Of a DNA stretch of 19,968 bases, positions 1 to 7,598 are shown one piece after another. Both the position numbers and the translations under genes were made by a program. The stretch comes from JAUVIB01 sp964424545. Its GTDB lineage: Bacteria; Calditrichota; Calditrichia; Calditrichales; Calditrichaceae. Location: assembly GCA_964424545.1 (NCBI GenBank), contig CAYRJN010000056.1, forward strand, positions 1 to 19,968. The letters are read 5' to 3'. The notes beneath the pieces are model-generated. The model did no database searches and was not told where the DNA came from. It saw nothing but the letters and a program-made list of their open reading frames with translations. How positions within the stretch are numbered: position 1 is the stretch's first letter; every line of letters begins with the position of its first letter.

Positions 1-103
1 CCCCGCTGGGTCCTGGGTTAGGAAGTAATTTACACATAATTTTAGACTTGACTATATATATCTCGATCTTTTTTATGGCGCTAACGGCGGAACAATTGAT
101 CAA

Positions 104-2290
104 TTGAATCTGAAAGAATATTTCAATTCCCATTGGATATTTTTCGGAGATTATACGGGAGACGGATACGATGAATGCATCGTATTTTCAACAGGCGCCG
201 ATTCTTTATTTCTATATATATATGATATCCTTCGCAAAGAGACTCTTCTCTACAGACATTTTCTGATGAAAATTCCCGATCCGCATCCTTTTTTTAAAAT
301 TAACGATGCAGCGCTTTATTACTCCCATAAAGATTTCAGTAAACAATTGTTGTTCCTGGTTCATGCCGGTCTGCCCTCAAAACCGAGAGGGTTATTCGTA
401 TTTGATATTAAAACGCGAAACATTATTAAACGCTTCGAAAATGCTTCCACAAAACAGCAGTTGATCATCGGTGATTTAAACGCGGACGGCTGGGATGAGT
501 TCGTTGTTTTGGGAAAAGCTAACGGCAACGGAGAGAAAAATGTGCCGTACAGCGATTGGACGAACTGGATTTTTATTTTGAATCAAAATTTAACATTACT
601 AACAAAACCGCTTAATTTTGGCCTATTTCCTTCCGGCGTATATGCCCGCTTTGTAGAGATAAAAGGTAAACGTTATTTGTTACTGGCTCATTACCGCTTT
701 GCCGAAGAATATAAAAACAGACCGCTGGAACTTTGTCTTATCAATGGAAAAGGACTCTTTGCCTGCCGCCGTACTTTCCCTTATAATGTTAATATCAAAT
801 TTGTCGTAGATGATCCGGAAAATTTACATAAAATATATTTTAACGCTTCCTCTTCCCTATTATGTTTTGATGAAAATTTAAATTTTCTTAAACAAAAAAA
901 AATCAAGTCTAATTCCGGTTCAATTGAACAGTTTATTGATGTCAATAACGACGGAAGAAAAGATATTATTACCCGTACAAAAGACGGCGTTCAAATATAC
1001 GATACGGATTTCAACCTGCTTGGAAAATACAAAATAAAAGGCGTTTTTGATATGAGCCTTAGATTTAAAGGAGCTGATCTTGCGCCCGAATTGGGCGTTA
1101 ACGGTATACAAAATTATTACCATCTCAAAATTATTGAGGCGCCGATTTTTTACCGCGTGCCGTTTCTCTTTCTTATTATTTTTATTACTGTCTTAATCAT
1201 ACTGCTTGCCGGCGACAAGCTGCTTTCGCAAGTATTTATATTTTTTAGTTATTTTATCTATTCTTTAAATCGTAGCCAAAATGCCGTAGTTATCATGCAA
1301 CCGAGCGGTTATCTTTCTTATTTTAACGCCCGCACCCAAACCCTTCTTGATATTAAGGAAATTCTTAAAAAGAAAATTCACTATCAGGAAGCTTTTAAAG
1401 ATTTTTCCGGCATCACGGATTGTATCACCGAAAGCATGCTTAGCGGAGAAACCGAAATTAAAGAGCTTGCGATTAATAGAATAAACTTTACCGTAAAAGG
1501 CGAAATCCGAGTGATCCCTTTTAAGACAGGTTTTAATTATATCTATGCGTATATGATGGAAATCCGTGATTTTACCGCGCCGTTACTTTCCGACCGTCAT
1601 CGCGTATGGAGCCGTACTGTGCGTAAAATCGCGCATGATATTAAAACACCCTTAGGTTCGGTATTACTTAATATGGAACGGATTCAACAGAAAATTGAAA
1701 ACAGCGATCCCAAAGTTTTCGCGCTTACTAAAAATGACATCAGTATGACCTTAGCTGAAATTAAACGCATCCAGGATATGACGCGTATATTTCTTAAATT
1801 CAGCAATTTGGAAGCGCCCAATATTCAACCCTTGCAGTTTTCGATTTTACTGGATAGTGTATTGACCTATTTTACCGCATATCTTAATAATGGTATTCAA
1901 ATGAAAATAGAACTGGAAAAAGAGGCGCATCTGATTTACGGAGATCAAAACCAATTGAAAATGGCTTTGCAGATTATTATCGAAAATGCTATTGACGCGC
2001 TTAAAGGTCATGGAAAAATTATGATCTCTTCTATTTTGGCACAGAATTTGGAGGATAATTTTAAAGACTATCTTGAAATTGAAATCGCCGACAATGGCCC
2101 GGGTATTATTTCCTATCATCGCGATCGACTATTCGAGCCGTTTTTTTCGACGAAAGATAACGGTACCGGTATGGGATTGACTATCGCCCGGAAAATTATT
2201 CGGGATCATAAAGGAGAAATTGAATTGATTAGTAAAGAAAATTATGGTACGGTTTTTCGTATTATTTTACCCGCGAAAAGGAAAATGTAA
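104..2290 (+). CDS. FG-GAP/PAS sensor histidine kinase, 5' end probably incomplete
   Basis: This is a membrane sensor kinase of a two-component system. The N-terminal 340 residues are an FG-GAP/VCBS-type sensor with calcium-loop-like motifs at about residues 16-24 (GDYTGDGYDE), 124-131 (GDLNADGWDE) and 279-287 (DVNNDGRKD). A membrane helix follows at about 350-369, then a PAS-like segment (about 390-490). The kinase core has the H-box KIAHDIKTPL with phospho-acceptor His511, the N-box IIENAID with Asn628, the G1 box ADNGPGI with Asp663, and a G2 box GTGMGL. The start used is a TTG without a convincing ribosome binding site. The frame stays open back to a stop at 26-28, and those extra codons (FYGANGGTIDQ) still look like sensor sequence. 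A periplasmic FG-GAP sensor should follow a signal peptide or first helix, which is absent, so the true N-terminus is probably upstream of the window or broken. The stop overlaps the next ATG by one base. Family is sure, start is not. Confidence 0.9.
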   Translation: MNLKEYFNSHWIFFGDYTGDGYDECIVFSTGADSLFLYIYDILRKETLLYRHFLMKIPDPHPFFKINDAALYYSHKDFSKQLLFLVHAGLPSKPRGLFVFDIKTRNIIKRFENASTKQQLIIGDLNADGWDEFVVLGKANGNGEKNVPYSDWTNWIFILNQNLTLLTKPLNFGLFPSGVYARFVEIKGKRYLLLAHYRFAEEYKNRPLELCLINGKGLFACRRTFPYNVNIKFVVDDPENLHKIYFNASSSLLCFDENLNFLKQKKIKSNSGSIEQFIDVNNDGRKDIITRTKDGVQIYDTDFNLLGKYKIKGVFDMSLRFKGADLAPELGVNGIQNYYHLKIIEAPIFYRVPFLFLIIFITVLIILLAGDKLLSQVFIFFSYFIYSLNRSQNAVVIMQPSGYLSYFNARTQTLLDIKEILKKKIHYQEAFKDFSGITDCITESMLSGETEIKELAINRINFTVKGEIRVIPFKTGFNYIYAYMMEIRDFTAPLLSDRHRVWSRTVRKIAHDIKTPLGSVLLNMERIQQKIENSDPKVFALTKNDISMTLAEIKRIQDMTRIFLKFSNLEAPNIQPLQFSILLDSVLTYFTAYLNNGIQMKIELEKEAHLIYGDQNQLKMALQIIIENAIDALKGHGKIMISSILAQNLEDNFKDYLEIEIADNGPGIISYHRDRLFEPFFSTKDNGTGMGLTIARKIIRDHKGEIELISKENYGTVFRIILPAKRKM

Positions 2291-3648
2291 TGAAACGAAT
2301 TTTGGTAATAGACAATGATGTTTCTTTTTTATTGGCGGTAAAAAATACGCTTGAATATAATAATTACAAAGTTACTATGCTTGAGAATCCGTTAAAGACA
2401 TTTGAATATATCGAAAAAAATGATTTTGACTGTATTCTTTTGGATGTGGCTATGCCCGGTATCAACGGTATGGACTTGTTGATGCGCCTTGGCGAATCCT
2501 ATCCTTTCATTCCGGTTGTGATGGTTTCCGGAGAAAGCACCATAACGATCGCAATGGATGCCATAAAACAGGGCGCTTATGACTTTTTGGAAAAACCTAT
2601 CGATACCAAACGTCTGCTCATTACTATTGAAAAAGCCATTGAGAAGAAAACATGGACCATCGAAAAGAATATTCTGTTGGAAGAAATATCCGAAACGTAT
2701 GAAATGGTCGGCCGCAGCAGAGCAATGCTGCGTATTTTCGATACGATCGATACGCTTGCTAAATCGGATGCGAAAGTGCTCATTCTCGGCGAAACCGGTA
2801 CGGGAAAAGAATTGGTTGCCCGCGCCTTGCATCGTAAAAGCGGACGTAGCGGGAAAAAATTTGTGGCCGTTAACTGCGCAGCCATACCGGAATCATTGCT
2901 GGAAAGCGAACTTTTCGGCCATAAAAAAGGCAGCTTTACCGGCGCCGTAAAAGACCAGCTTGGAAAATTTCAAATAGCGGACAAGGGCACGCTGTTTTTA
3001 GATGAAATAGGGGATCTGCCGCTTTCCATGCAGGCTAAATTATTGCGTGTGTTGGATAATGATGAAATTGAAACGATAGGAAATAATTCGCCTCAAAAAG
3101 TGGACGTTCGCATCTTATCCGCAACCAATAAAAATCTGGAAGAATTGATACAAGACGGCCGCTTTCGGGAGGATTTATTTCATCGCCTAAAAGTAGTCTC
3201 TATAGAGATACCGCCATTAAGAACGCGGCCTGAAGATATTCGACTGTTAGCGGAATATTTTTTACATAAATTTTCCAAAACCTATAATAAACATCTTTCC
3301 GGATTTTCCGAGGCAGCGCTCCAGCGCATCTTACAACATGAATGGCCGGGGAATGTACGCGAATTGATGAATGTAGTGGAAAAAATTAGCATCTTTACCA
3401 AAAATGAAATTGTGCAGGCTTCCGATGTGTTTATTGCTATGGATTTTGAAGATAAAAATATATTCTATCCCGCTAACAAAATGTCTTTGCGTGAGGCTTA
3501 TGATAATTTTGAACGGGATTATATTCTGCGTGTGCTCATTCAGAATGACTGGAAAATAATGCAAACGGCCCAGTCTCTCGGACTGGAACGCACGACGCTT
3601 TTCAGGAAAATGCAGAAATACGGCTTCAAAAAATCGGAGGTTGATTAG
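2290..3648 (+). CDS. NtrC-family sigma-54-dependent response regulator
   Basis: This is the cytoplasmic partner of the upstream kinase. It receives a phosphoryl group and opens sigma-54 promoters by ATP hydrolysis. The receiver domain (1-120) has Asp9, phospho-acceptor Asp52 (LLDVAMPG), Ser80 and Lys102 (EKPID). The AAA+ domain (about 138-370) has Walker A GETGTGKE at 167-174, a sigma-54-contacting loop GSFTGA at 214-219 (a mild variant of GAFTGA), Walker B LFLDE ending at Asp238-Glu239, and arginine-finger region RFREDLFHRL at 291-300. A Fis-type helix-turn-helix closes the protein (about 400-447, AQSLGLERTTLFRKMQKYGF). The length, 452 residues, is usual for the class. Its ATG overlaps the kinase TAA (TAATG), indicating translational coupling. 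No sigma-54 promoter of the GG-N10-GC type was found in the neighbouring intergenic DNA, so the targets probably lie elsewhere. Confidence 0.97.
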   Translation: MKRILVIDNDVSFLLAVKNTLEYNNYKVTMLENPLKTFEYIEKNDFDCILLDVAMPGINGMDLLMRLGESYPFIPVVMVSGESTITIAMDAIKQGAYDFLEKPIDTKRLLITIEKAIEKKTWTIEKNILLEEISETYEMVGRSRAMLRIFDTIDTLAKSDAKVLILGETGTGKELVARALHRKSGRSGKKFVAVNCAAIPESLLESELFGHKKGSFTGAVKDQLGKFQIADKGTLFLDEIGDLPLSMQAKLLRVLDNDEIETIGNNSPQKVDVRILSATNKNLEELIQDGRFREDLFHRLKVVSIEIPPLRTRPEDIRLLAEYFLHKFSKTYNKHLSGFSEAALQRILQHEWPGNVRELMNVVEKISIFTKNEIVQASDVFIAMDFEDKNIFYPANKMSLREAYDNFERDYILRVLIQNDWKIMQTAQSLGLERTTLFRKMQKYGFKKSEVD

Positions 3649-3654
3649 ATATTT

Positions 3655-3910
3655 TTTTAACTAACGCCGGACTTTAGCCCGAAACGCTTTTTAAAGTATA
3701 CCGACACAAAGGTTCTTCTATCCCCCTTCGCTTCGCTCTTCCCCCCTTACTAAGGGGGGATGCCGTAGACAGGTGGATCTTACGGCGCAATACAGAATAA
3801 ACCCTGCCTAAAAATACACATTCGACGCCACGGTAAACAGGTATGTTCCACGAGCGGAACGAAAAGGAGCGTGGCAATCCCCAGCAAAACAATCCGCTAA
3901 TCCAAAAGCG
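3655..3910. repeat. Hairpin-rich intergenic block, probably decayed repeat elements
   Basis: The 387 bp between the NtrC regulator and the DUF4143 gene hold no convincing gene. They contain a run of G/C-rich short inverted repeats unlike the AT-rich spacers elsewhere. The clearest is a perfect 9-bp arm pair, CCCCCCTTA at 3741-3749 and TAAGGGGGG at 3751-3759, with one base between. A GTTCC/GGAAC pair follows near 3844-3859. Near 3664-3687 lies a motif with ACTTTAGCCCGAAACG that resembles ACGGGTTTTAGCCCGAGAC at about 5328-5346, on the far side of the ATPase gene. The open frame on the minus strand through this block (3674-3892) has low-complexity composition and no recognisable domain, so it is not called. 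That these are dispersed genomic repeats is an inference; copy number cannot be counted from one window. Confidence 0.5.
3741..3759. repeat. Perfect 9-bp inverted repeat (C6TTA / TAAG6)
   Basis: Arms CCCCCCTTA and TAAGGGGGG flank a single C. The site lies about 95 bp past the NtrC stop. It has no following T-run on either strand, so it is not a standard intrinsic terminator, although such a structure could still slow or protect transcript ends. It is more likely part of an intergenic repeat element. Confidence 0.6.
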
Positions 3911-4035
3911 GAAGCGCGCGACAAGTCAGATAGATTTTTCGGCAACGCCTTTGCAATGGACGACGGTTCATTGAATTTTCCAATAGCTAAATTCGTTTAC
4001 GAATATCCCTTGGCTTTATCTGAAAATGAAAATGA

Positions 4036-5214
4036 TTATTCCTTGATGATGTTTTTGGGAAAAAGCCGCCATGGCATATTCTTAACGCGCTTGCTCAAGG
4101 CTATTTCTTCGTTATAGACGCTAATTATATATCGATGTAATGTTTTTCCGTTATTTTCAAAAGATTCTAAAACCTTATAATCTCTTTTCATAATATTTCT
4201 TTTCATTTTAATTTCATATAAATATAAATCCCGCGCCGTTTCAATAAGCAAATCTATCTCATTCTTATTGGAATCGCGATAGTAATACAATTCAAATAAG
4301 GCCGAGGAATTAAACTTATATTTTAAAGCCTCGATGATGATATAATTTTCAAATATCGCAGCGGCGCTTGGACCGTACTGAAGCGTCTCTGAAGTCGGAT
4401 ATCTAAGTAAATAGGATAGTAATCCCGTGTCCGTAAAATATATTTTAGAACTTTTTACCAATCTTTTTCCAAGATTAGCCAAATATGGACGCAGTAAAAA
4501 GACAATACGGCTGCTTTCCAAAAGAGACAACCAATTTTGAGCGGTAGTATGACTGATTGCGCAAGCATTTGCCACATTTGTAACATTTAACAAAGAAGCG
4601 TTACGAGCAGCGAGAAGCCCCATAAATCGTTGAAACAAAGCGGTATCATGAACCGATCTCAACTGCCGAATATCACGCTCTATATAAGTCTGAAGATATG
4701 AAGAATAAAAGAGTTTCGGATCAGTATGATGAACGGCAGGATCCGGATAAAAACCTTTAAAGCAAGCGTCGAACAAGTCTTTTAAACCAACTTTAATCGA
4801 AAGCTTTGTTTCCTGCAATGTAAAGGGTAGCAGTTCTAAAATAACAACCCGACCCGCTAACGTTTCCGAAAGACTGTCCATTAAATTAAAAACCTGTGAG
4901 CCTGTCAAAATAAATTGTCCATATTGACGCCGATTTTTATCCACAATCATTTTTATATAAGGCATTAATTCCGGCACATATTGGATTTCATCTAAAATTA
5001 CGGGTCGGGTAATATTGTCTATAAATAATCCGGGATCGTCTTTTGCGGCTTGCCGAAGTAAAGGATCGTCAAAAGTAAAATAACCATAGGCGGGATAAAG
5101 ATGTTGCAGCAATGTTGACTTTCCCGATTGTCGGGGACCGGTAAGTGCGACAACCGGGAATTGCCTTGCGGCATCTTTAATCTTTTTCTCAATTTCTCTT
5201 TTATAATATTTCAT
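4036..5214 (-). CDS. AAA ATPase with DUF4143 (AAA_14/DUF4143 family)
   Basis: This is a P-loop ATPase of the widespread AAA_14 plus DUF4143 family, whose cellular role is not established. Numbered from the chosen Met, Walker A is TGPRQSGKST (about 25-34), Walker B is PVILDEIQ (about 71-78), and a sensor-like strand FILTGSQ lies at about 101-107. The C-terminal DUF4143 part contains YYRDSNKNEIDLLIE and LYEIKMKR, resembling a PD-(D/E)XK-type core (D...E-x-K). The frame opens at a TTG (5262), but the ATG at 5214 is preferred because family members normally begin MxYYKREIE. That gives 392 residues, a normal length. No clear ribosome binding site is seen. The gene stands alone between two hairpin-rich spacers, with unrelated genes on both sides. 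These ATPases are often laterally acquired, so it may be a recent or mobile insertion, but no transposase is present. Confidence 0.92.
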   Translation of the reverse strand: MKYYKREIEKKIKDAARQFPVVALTGPRQSGKSTLLQHLYPAYGYFTFDDPLLRQAAKDDPGLFIDNITRPVILDEIQYVPELMPYIKMIVDKNRRQYGQFILTGSQVFNLMDSLSETLAGRVVILELLPFTLQETKLSIKVGLKDLFDACFKGFYPDPAVHHTDPKLFYSSYLQTYIERDIRQLRSVHDTALFQRFMGLLAARNASLLNVTNVANACAISHTTAQNWLSLLESSRIVFLLRPYLANLGKRLVKSSKIYFTDTGLLSYLLRYPTSETLQYGPSAAAIFENYIIIEALKYKFNSSALFELYYYRDSNKNEIDLLIETARDLYLYEIKMKRNIMKRDYKVLESFENNGKTLHRYIISVYNEEIALSKRVKNMPWRLFPKNIIKE

Positions 5215-5236
5215 AGACCAAAATATAACATTTTTT

Positions 5237-5269
5237 ATGCAAATTGCAATTTTATTTTTCAATTTGCAT
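5237..5269. promoter_or_regulatory. 10-bp inverted repeat upstream of the DUF4143 gene, possible operator
   Basis: Perfect arms ATGCAAATTG (5237-5246) and CAATTTGCAT (5260-5269) are separated by 13 AT-rich bases. The site lies 23-55 bp upstream of the chosen ATG of the ATPase, where a promoter would be expected. The position fits binding by a dimeric regulator or autoregulation. It also overlaps the alternative TTG start at 5262, which argues for the downstream ATG. No partner regulator is visible, so function is inference. Confidence 0.45.
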
Positions 5270-5286
5270 GAATTTTACGCTCGTTC

Positions 5287-5310
5287 GTCCCCGCCTTGAA
5301 AGGCGGAGAC
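5287..5310. repeat. G/C-rich hairpin in the ATPase / sugar-cluster spacer
   Basis: GTCCCCGCCT (5287-5296) and AGGCGGAGAC (5301-5310) pair with one mismatch around a TGAA loop. The structure lies between the end of the leftward sugar cluster (5410) and the start of the ATPase gene. It is followed at about 5328-5346 by ACGGGTTTTAGCCCGAGAC, itself a small CGGG/CCCG hairpin that echoes a motif near 3664. It may terminate or stabilise the sugar-cluster transcript. There is no T-run downstream on the minus strand, so a dispersed repeat is at least as likely. Confidence 0.5.
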
Positions 5311-5409
5311 AGGACAACCAAGCCATAACGGGTTTTAGCCCGAGACATAACCAAGGCAAAAAATAGACGCTCTCTTCTCTGATATCTCTTTTGCCGAGTC
5401 CGATACTTG

Positions 5410-6039
5410 TTATATTTTATATCTTTTTATGAATCCTGCTGATAGGATAATAAAAATCACAATAAACGCAATCAAAGTAATAGGCGGCAAAGAGCCCGGC
5501 CAATATGCGATGTTAAACCAACCGTTAAACCCCATTACAAATAAATGTCCGGCTATAAAAATAACAGCTGCCGTCCGTATAGAACTATTGGCAACACCGG
5601 GATGGAACGGTTCCACGCCCCAGCGTTGCAAAGCGGCGTTTATACTGTAAATTACCAACAGCACAAAAGCCATAACGCCAAACAATAGAAATAATTCGGC
5701 TTTGAAAGTTAGTCTTCCGGTTTGATAAAATTTTTCATAATAACCGGGGTTTAAAAGGATAAGTGATAACAGCGTGTGTACAACGATGAACTGAAATCCA
5801 GCCCAGCCGTAACGCATCGCTAATTCTTTGTATCTTTCATCGACAGAAATTTTACGTCCGGCAAACAGGCTTGTCGCCATTAATAAGACGGCGCTTAAGG
5901 AAACGGCTTTATTTACAATAAAAAGGGGAAGCTGGCTCCATGCAATACCCTTGAAAATATTATATCTTAAAATAGAATAGAGCAGAGAGAGCAAAAACAA
6001 AATGATAACGTTTTTATAAATTTTCTTTACATCATTCAT
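5410..6039 (-). CDS. Six-helix integral membrane protein, unrecognised
   Basis: I do not recognise this 209-residue protein with certainty. Hydrophobic segments lie at about 11-25, 37-60, 78-96, 112-135, 155-172 and 184-204, giving six helices in the inner membrane. His88 sits inside the third helix (FIVVHTLLS) and His165 inside the fifth (FIAGHLFVMG), and basic residues precede the third helix (RYGWAGFQ). Paired histidines in the third and fifth helices recall the heme-binding layout of ferric-reductase-like proteins such as MsrQ/YedZ, but similarity is loose. It is the last gene of the leftward sugar cluster, 26 bp after the SemiSWEET stop, so it may be co-transcribed. It could be an accessory permease or a redox membrane protein. 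The start ATG gives a plausible short cytoplasmic N-terminus, and no strong ribosome binding site is seen. Confidence 0.75.
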   Translation of the reverse strand: MNDVKKIYKNVIILFLLSLLYSILRYNIFKGIAWSQLPLFIVNKAVSLSAVLLMATSLFAGRKISVDERYKELAMRYGWAGFQFIVVHTLLSLILLNPGYYEKFYQTGRLTFKAELFLLFGVMAFVLLVIYSINAALQRWGVEPFHPGVANSSIRTAAVIFIAGHLFVMGFNGWFNIAYWPGSLPPITLIAFIVIFIILSAGFIKRYKI

Positions 6040-6065
6040 AGGGAATTAAATTATTTAAAAGATTT

Positions 6066-6350
6066 CTATGCCATATTCTTTGTAGAACGATAAATCCGGA
6101 ATTGGATAAATATTACCGTTACGCTTAATGACCCGATAAAATTGGGTATGATAATATACCAGTCGTTTTTTAATATACCGTAAACAACCCAGCTTACCAA
6201 GGTCATAAAAAGCAGAATCATCATACTAAGAGACAAACCGGAAGTTGATTTGGCTGTGTAATTTTTAAATATCTGCACCGGCATACCCAATCCGGTATAT
6301 ATAACCGGAATAATCGAAGCCGTTATTCCCACCATGTCTATTGTTTGCAA
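6066..6350 (-). CDS. SemiSWEET sugar transporter (PQ-loop/MtN3 family)
   Basis: This is a small inner-membrane facilitator of the SemiSWEET family, which dimerises to move mono- or disaccharides down their gradient. The 94-residue protein has three helices (about 6-24, 38-59, 68-86), the usual single triple-helix bundle. Family signatures are a proline followed by the substrate-gate region (GMPVQIFKNYTAKSTSGLSL), an aromatic site VSWVVYG with the conserved Trp and Tyr-Gly, and Asn in IPNFIGS. The classical PQ pair is PVQ here. The start is a TTG supported by a strong GGGAGGA (6354-6360) three bases upstream, inside the 11-bp gap after the kinase stop. The next in-frame ATG is 15 bases further and leaves a less complete first helix. 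Its place between a sugar kinase and a membrane protein, downstream of a beta-galactosidase, suggests it imports the released monosaccharide. Confidence 0.9.
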   Translation of the reverse strand: MQTIDMVGITASIIPVIYTGLGMPVQIFKNYTAKSTSGLSLSMMILLFMTLVSWVVYGILKNDWYIIIPNFIGSLSVTVIFIQFRIYRSTKNMA

Positions 6351-6353
6351 AAA

Positions 6354-6360
6354 TCCTCCC
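6354..6360 (-). promoter_or_regulatory. Strong ribosome binding site deciding the SemiSWEET TTG start
   Basis: GGGAGGA on the minus strand lies directly after the kinase stop codon and three bases before the TTG at 6350. No comparable site precedes the later ATG, so the TTG is preferred, although the spacing is short. Confidence 0.6.
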
Positions 6361-6361
6361 T

Positions 6362-7480
6362 TTATTTTAAATCATCGCTGATTTTGTCTATAATAGCGCG
6401 CATCTCGTCATATTGTTTTTCCATACTGAACAAAAGGGCAAACTGGGCCTTGGTACGTTGTAAATTGTGGTGGGGATAGTGTATTTTGTAATAGACATCC
6501 CCGGCAATATAATCCGTTAAAAATCGTAAGGCTTGGGAAAAAGCAAACAATTTAGCGGAAAAAGCCAGATTATCGATTTCATAATCGTTAAGAAAATCAT
6601 GCGTTTCTTCGAGAAAACCGCGGGAATAGGCTTTAAACAGATCAATATTCATTGAAACGCGCGACAAGTCCTTATCATCTTCGGCGCCGGTGTTAGCGCC
6701 GCTTCTGATAGCGTCGCCAAAATCGAAATGGATATATCCGGGCATAACCGTATCAAGATCAAGAATACACAGGACATTATCATCATTGTCGAATAAAATA
6801 TTATTAAATTTAGTGTCGTTATGGGTAATACGCATGGGAATTTTACCCTCTTTACCCAAATTATAGAGGGTTTTCATCTCCTCTTTACGCTTTTCCACAT
6901 CGGCGATTTCATCTTTGACTTCTTTAACGCGGCCTTTCGGATCATCCTTTACGACTTGAAAGAACGTTTGCAAGCGCATTTCGATATTGTGAAAATTCGG
7001 GATAGTTTCCACCAACGGGGGAGGGGGAAAATCACTCAACATTTTCTGAAAATTCCCAAAAGCGCGACCGCCCATGTACGCTTTTTGCGGCGAATCCACA
7101 ATATCATAGGAATGCCCGCCGTCGATAAACAGCAGTATTCTCCAGTATTCGCCTTGTTTGTCTTTATAAAACAGGGTATCGTCTTTGGCTGGGATAATAG
7201 TAATTACATTCCGTTTAATATCGGCCTGCGGATCCTCTTTCAGTTTATTGCGTATATGATCCGTTACGCGCTGCATATTTCTCATCAAGCCTTCCACATT
7301 ACGGAAAACATAATGATTGACTTTTTGTAAAATGTAATCATCGCAATCCGCTTCTTTTGTTTTAATAAGAAACGTTTCGTTTATATGGCCATTTCCGAAT
7401 GGTTTACCTTCGCCATACGTACCGCAAATACTAAATTTTTCAACAATGGATTCTATTCTTTCATTCATGTTCTTTTCCAT
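6362..7480 (-). CDS. NahK-like sugar (N-acetylhexosamine) 1-kinase, APH fold
   Basis: This is a cytoplasmic kinase of the aminoglycoside-phosphotransferase fold, closest by motif to N-acetylhexosamine 1-kinase (NahK), which phosphorylates the anomeric oxygen of GlcNAc or GalNAc. Visible features are the nucleotide loop FGNGHINETF (28-37), catalytic loop ITHNDTKFNN (Asp222, Asn227) and metal-binding LDLDTVMPG (Asp241, Asp243), followed by FDFGDAIRSG, all typical of NahK rather than of antibiotic kinases. Length 372 is normal. The ATG at 7480 has a weak ribosome binding site, and Met5, preceded by GGAAAAGAAC, is an alternative. The gene starts 118 bp after the beta-galactosidase stop and ends 11 bp before SemiSWEET. 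That context supports a sugar rather than a drug substrate. Which sugar cannot be read from the sequence; galactose or another hexose remains possible. Confidence 0.85.
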   Translation of the reverse strand: MEKNMNERIESIVEKFSICGTYGEGKPFGNGHINETFLIKTKEADCDDYILQKVNHYVFRNVEGLMRNMQRVTDHIRNKLKEDPQADIKRNVITIIPAKDDTLFYKDKQGEYWRILLFIDGGHSYDIVDSPQKAYMGGRAFGNFQKMLSDFPPPPLVETIPNFHNIEMRLQTFFQVVKDDPKGRVKEVKDEIADVEKRKEEMKTLYNLGKEGKIPMRITHNDTKFNNILFDNDDNVLCILDLDTVMPGYIHFDFGDAIRSGANTGAEDDKDLSRVSMNIDLFKAYSRGFLEETHDFLNDYEIDNLAFSAKLFAFSQALRFLTDYIAGDVYYKIHYPHHNLQRTKAQFALLFSMEKQYDEMRAIIDKISDDLK

Positions 7481-7598
7481 TTATTTAAAAAAATTTTCTA
7501 TTCGAAAATAGTATAAACCATTTAAGTCAAAACCGTTAAAAAAATTTCGCGTCTCTATTGCGCTTTGCAGTTCATTTAAAACCATAATAATGATATAG

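Noticed and set aside
2392..2885. Open frames on both strands inside the NtrC-like gene
   Set aside because: They lie opposite or within a gene with full catalytic motifs and show no domain of their own.
3872..3886. TGGCAATCCCCAGCA as a sigma-54 promoter
   Set aside because: The spacing between GG and GC is nine bases, not ten, and no gene starts suitably downstream.
3674..3892. 72-codon open frame on the minus strand
   Set aside because: It covers G/C-rich inverted repeats, has no family features and no ribosome binding site; it is an accident of repeat sequence.
6362..7480. Antibiotic (aminoglycoside) resistance kinase
   Set aside because: The fold is the same, but the FGNGHINETF and LDLDTVMPG motifs and the sugar-gene neighbours point to a NahK-like sugar kinase.
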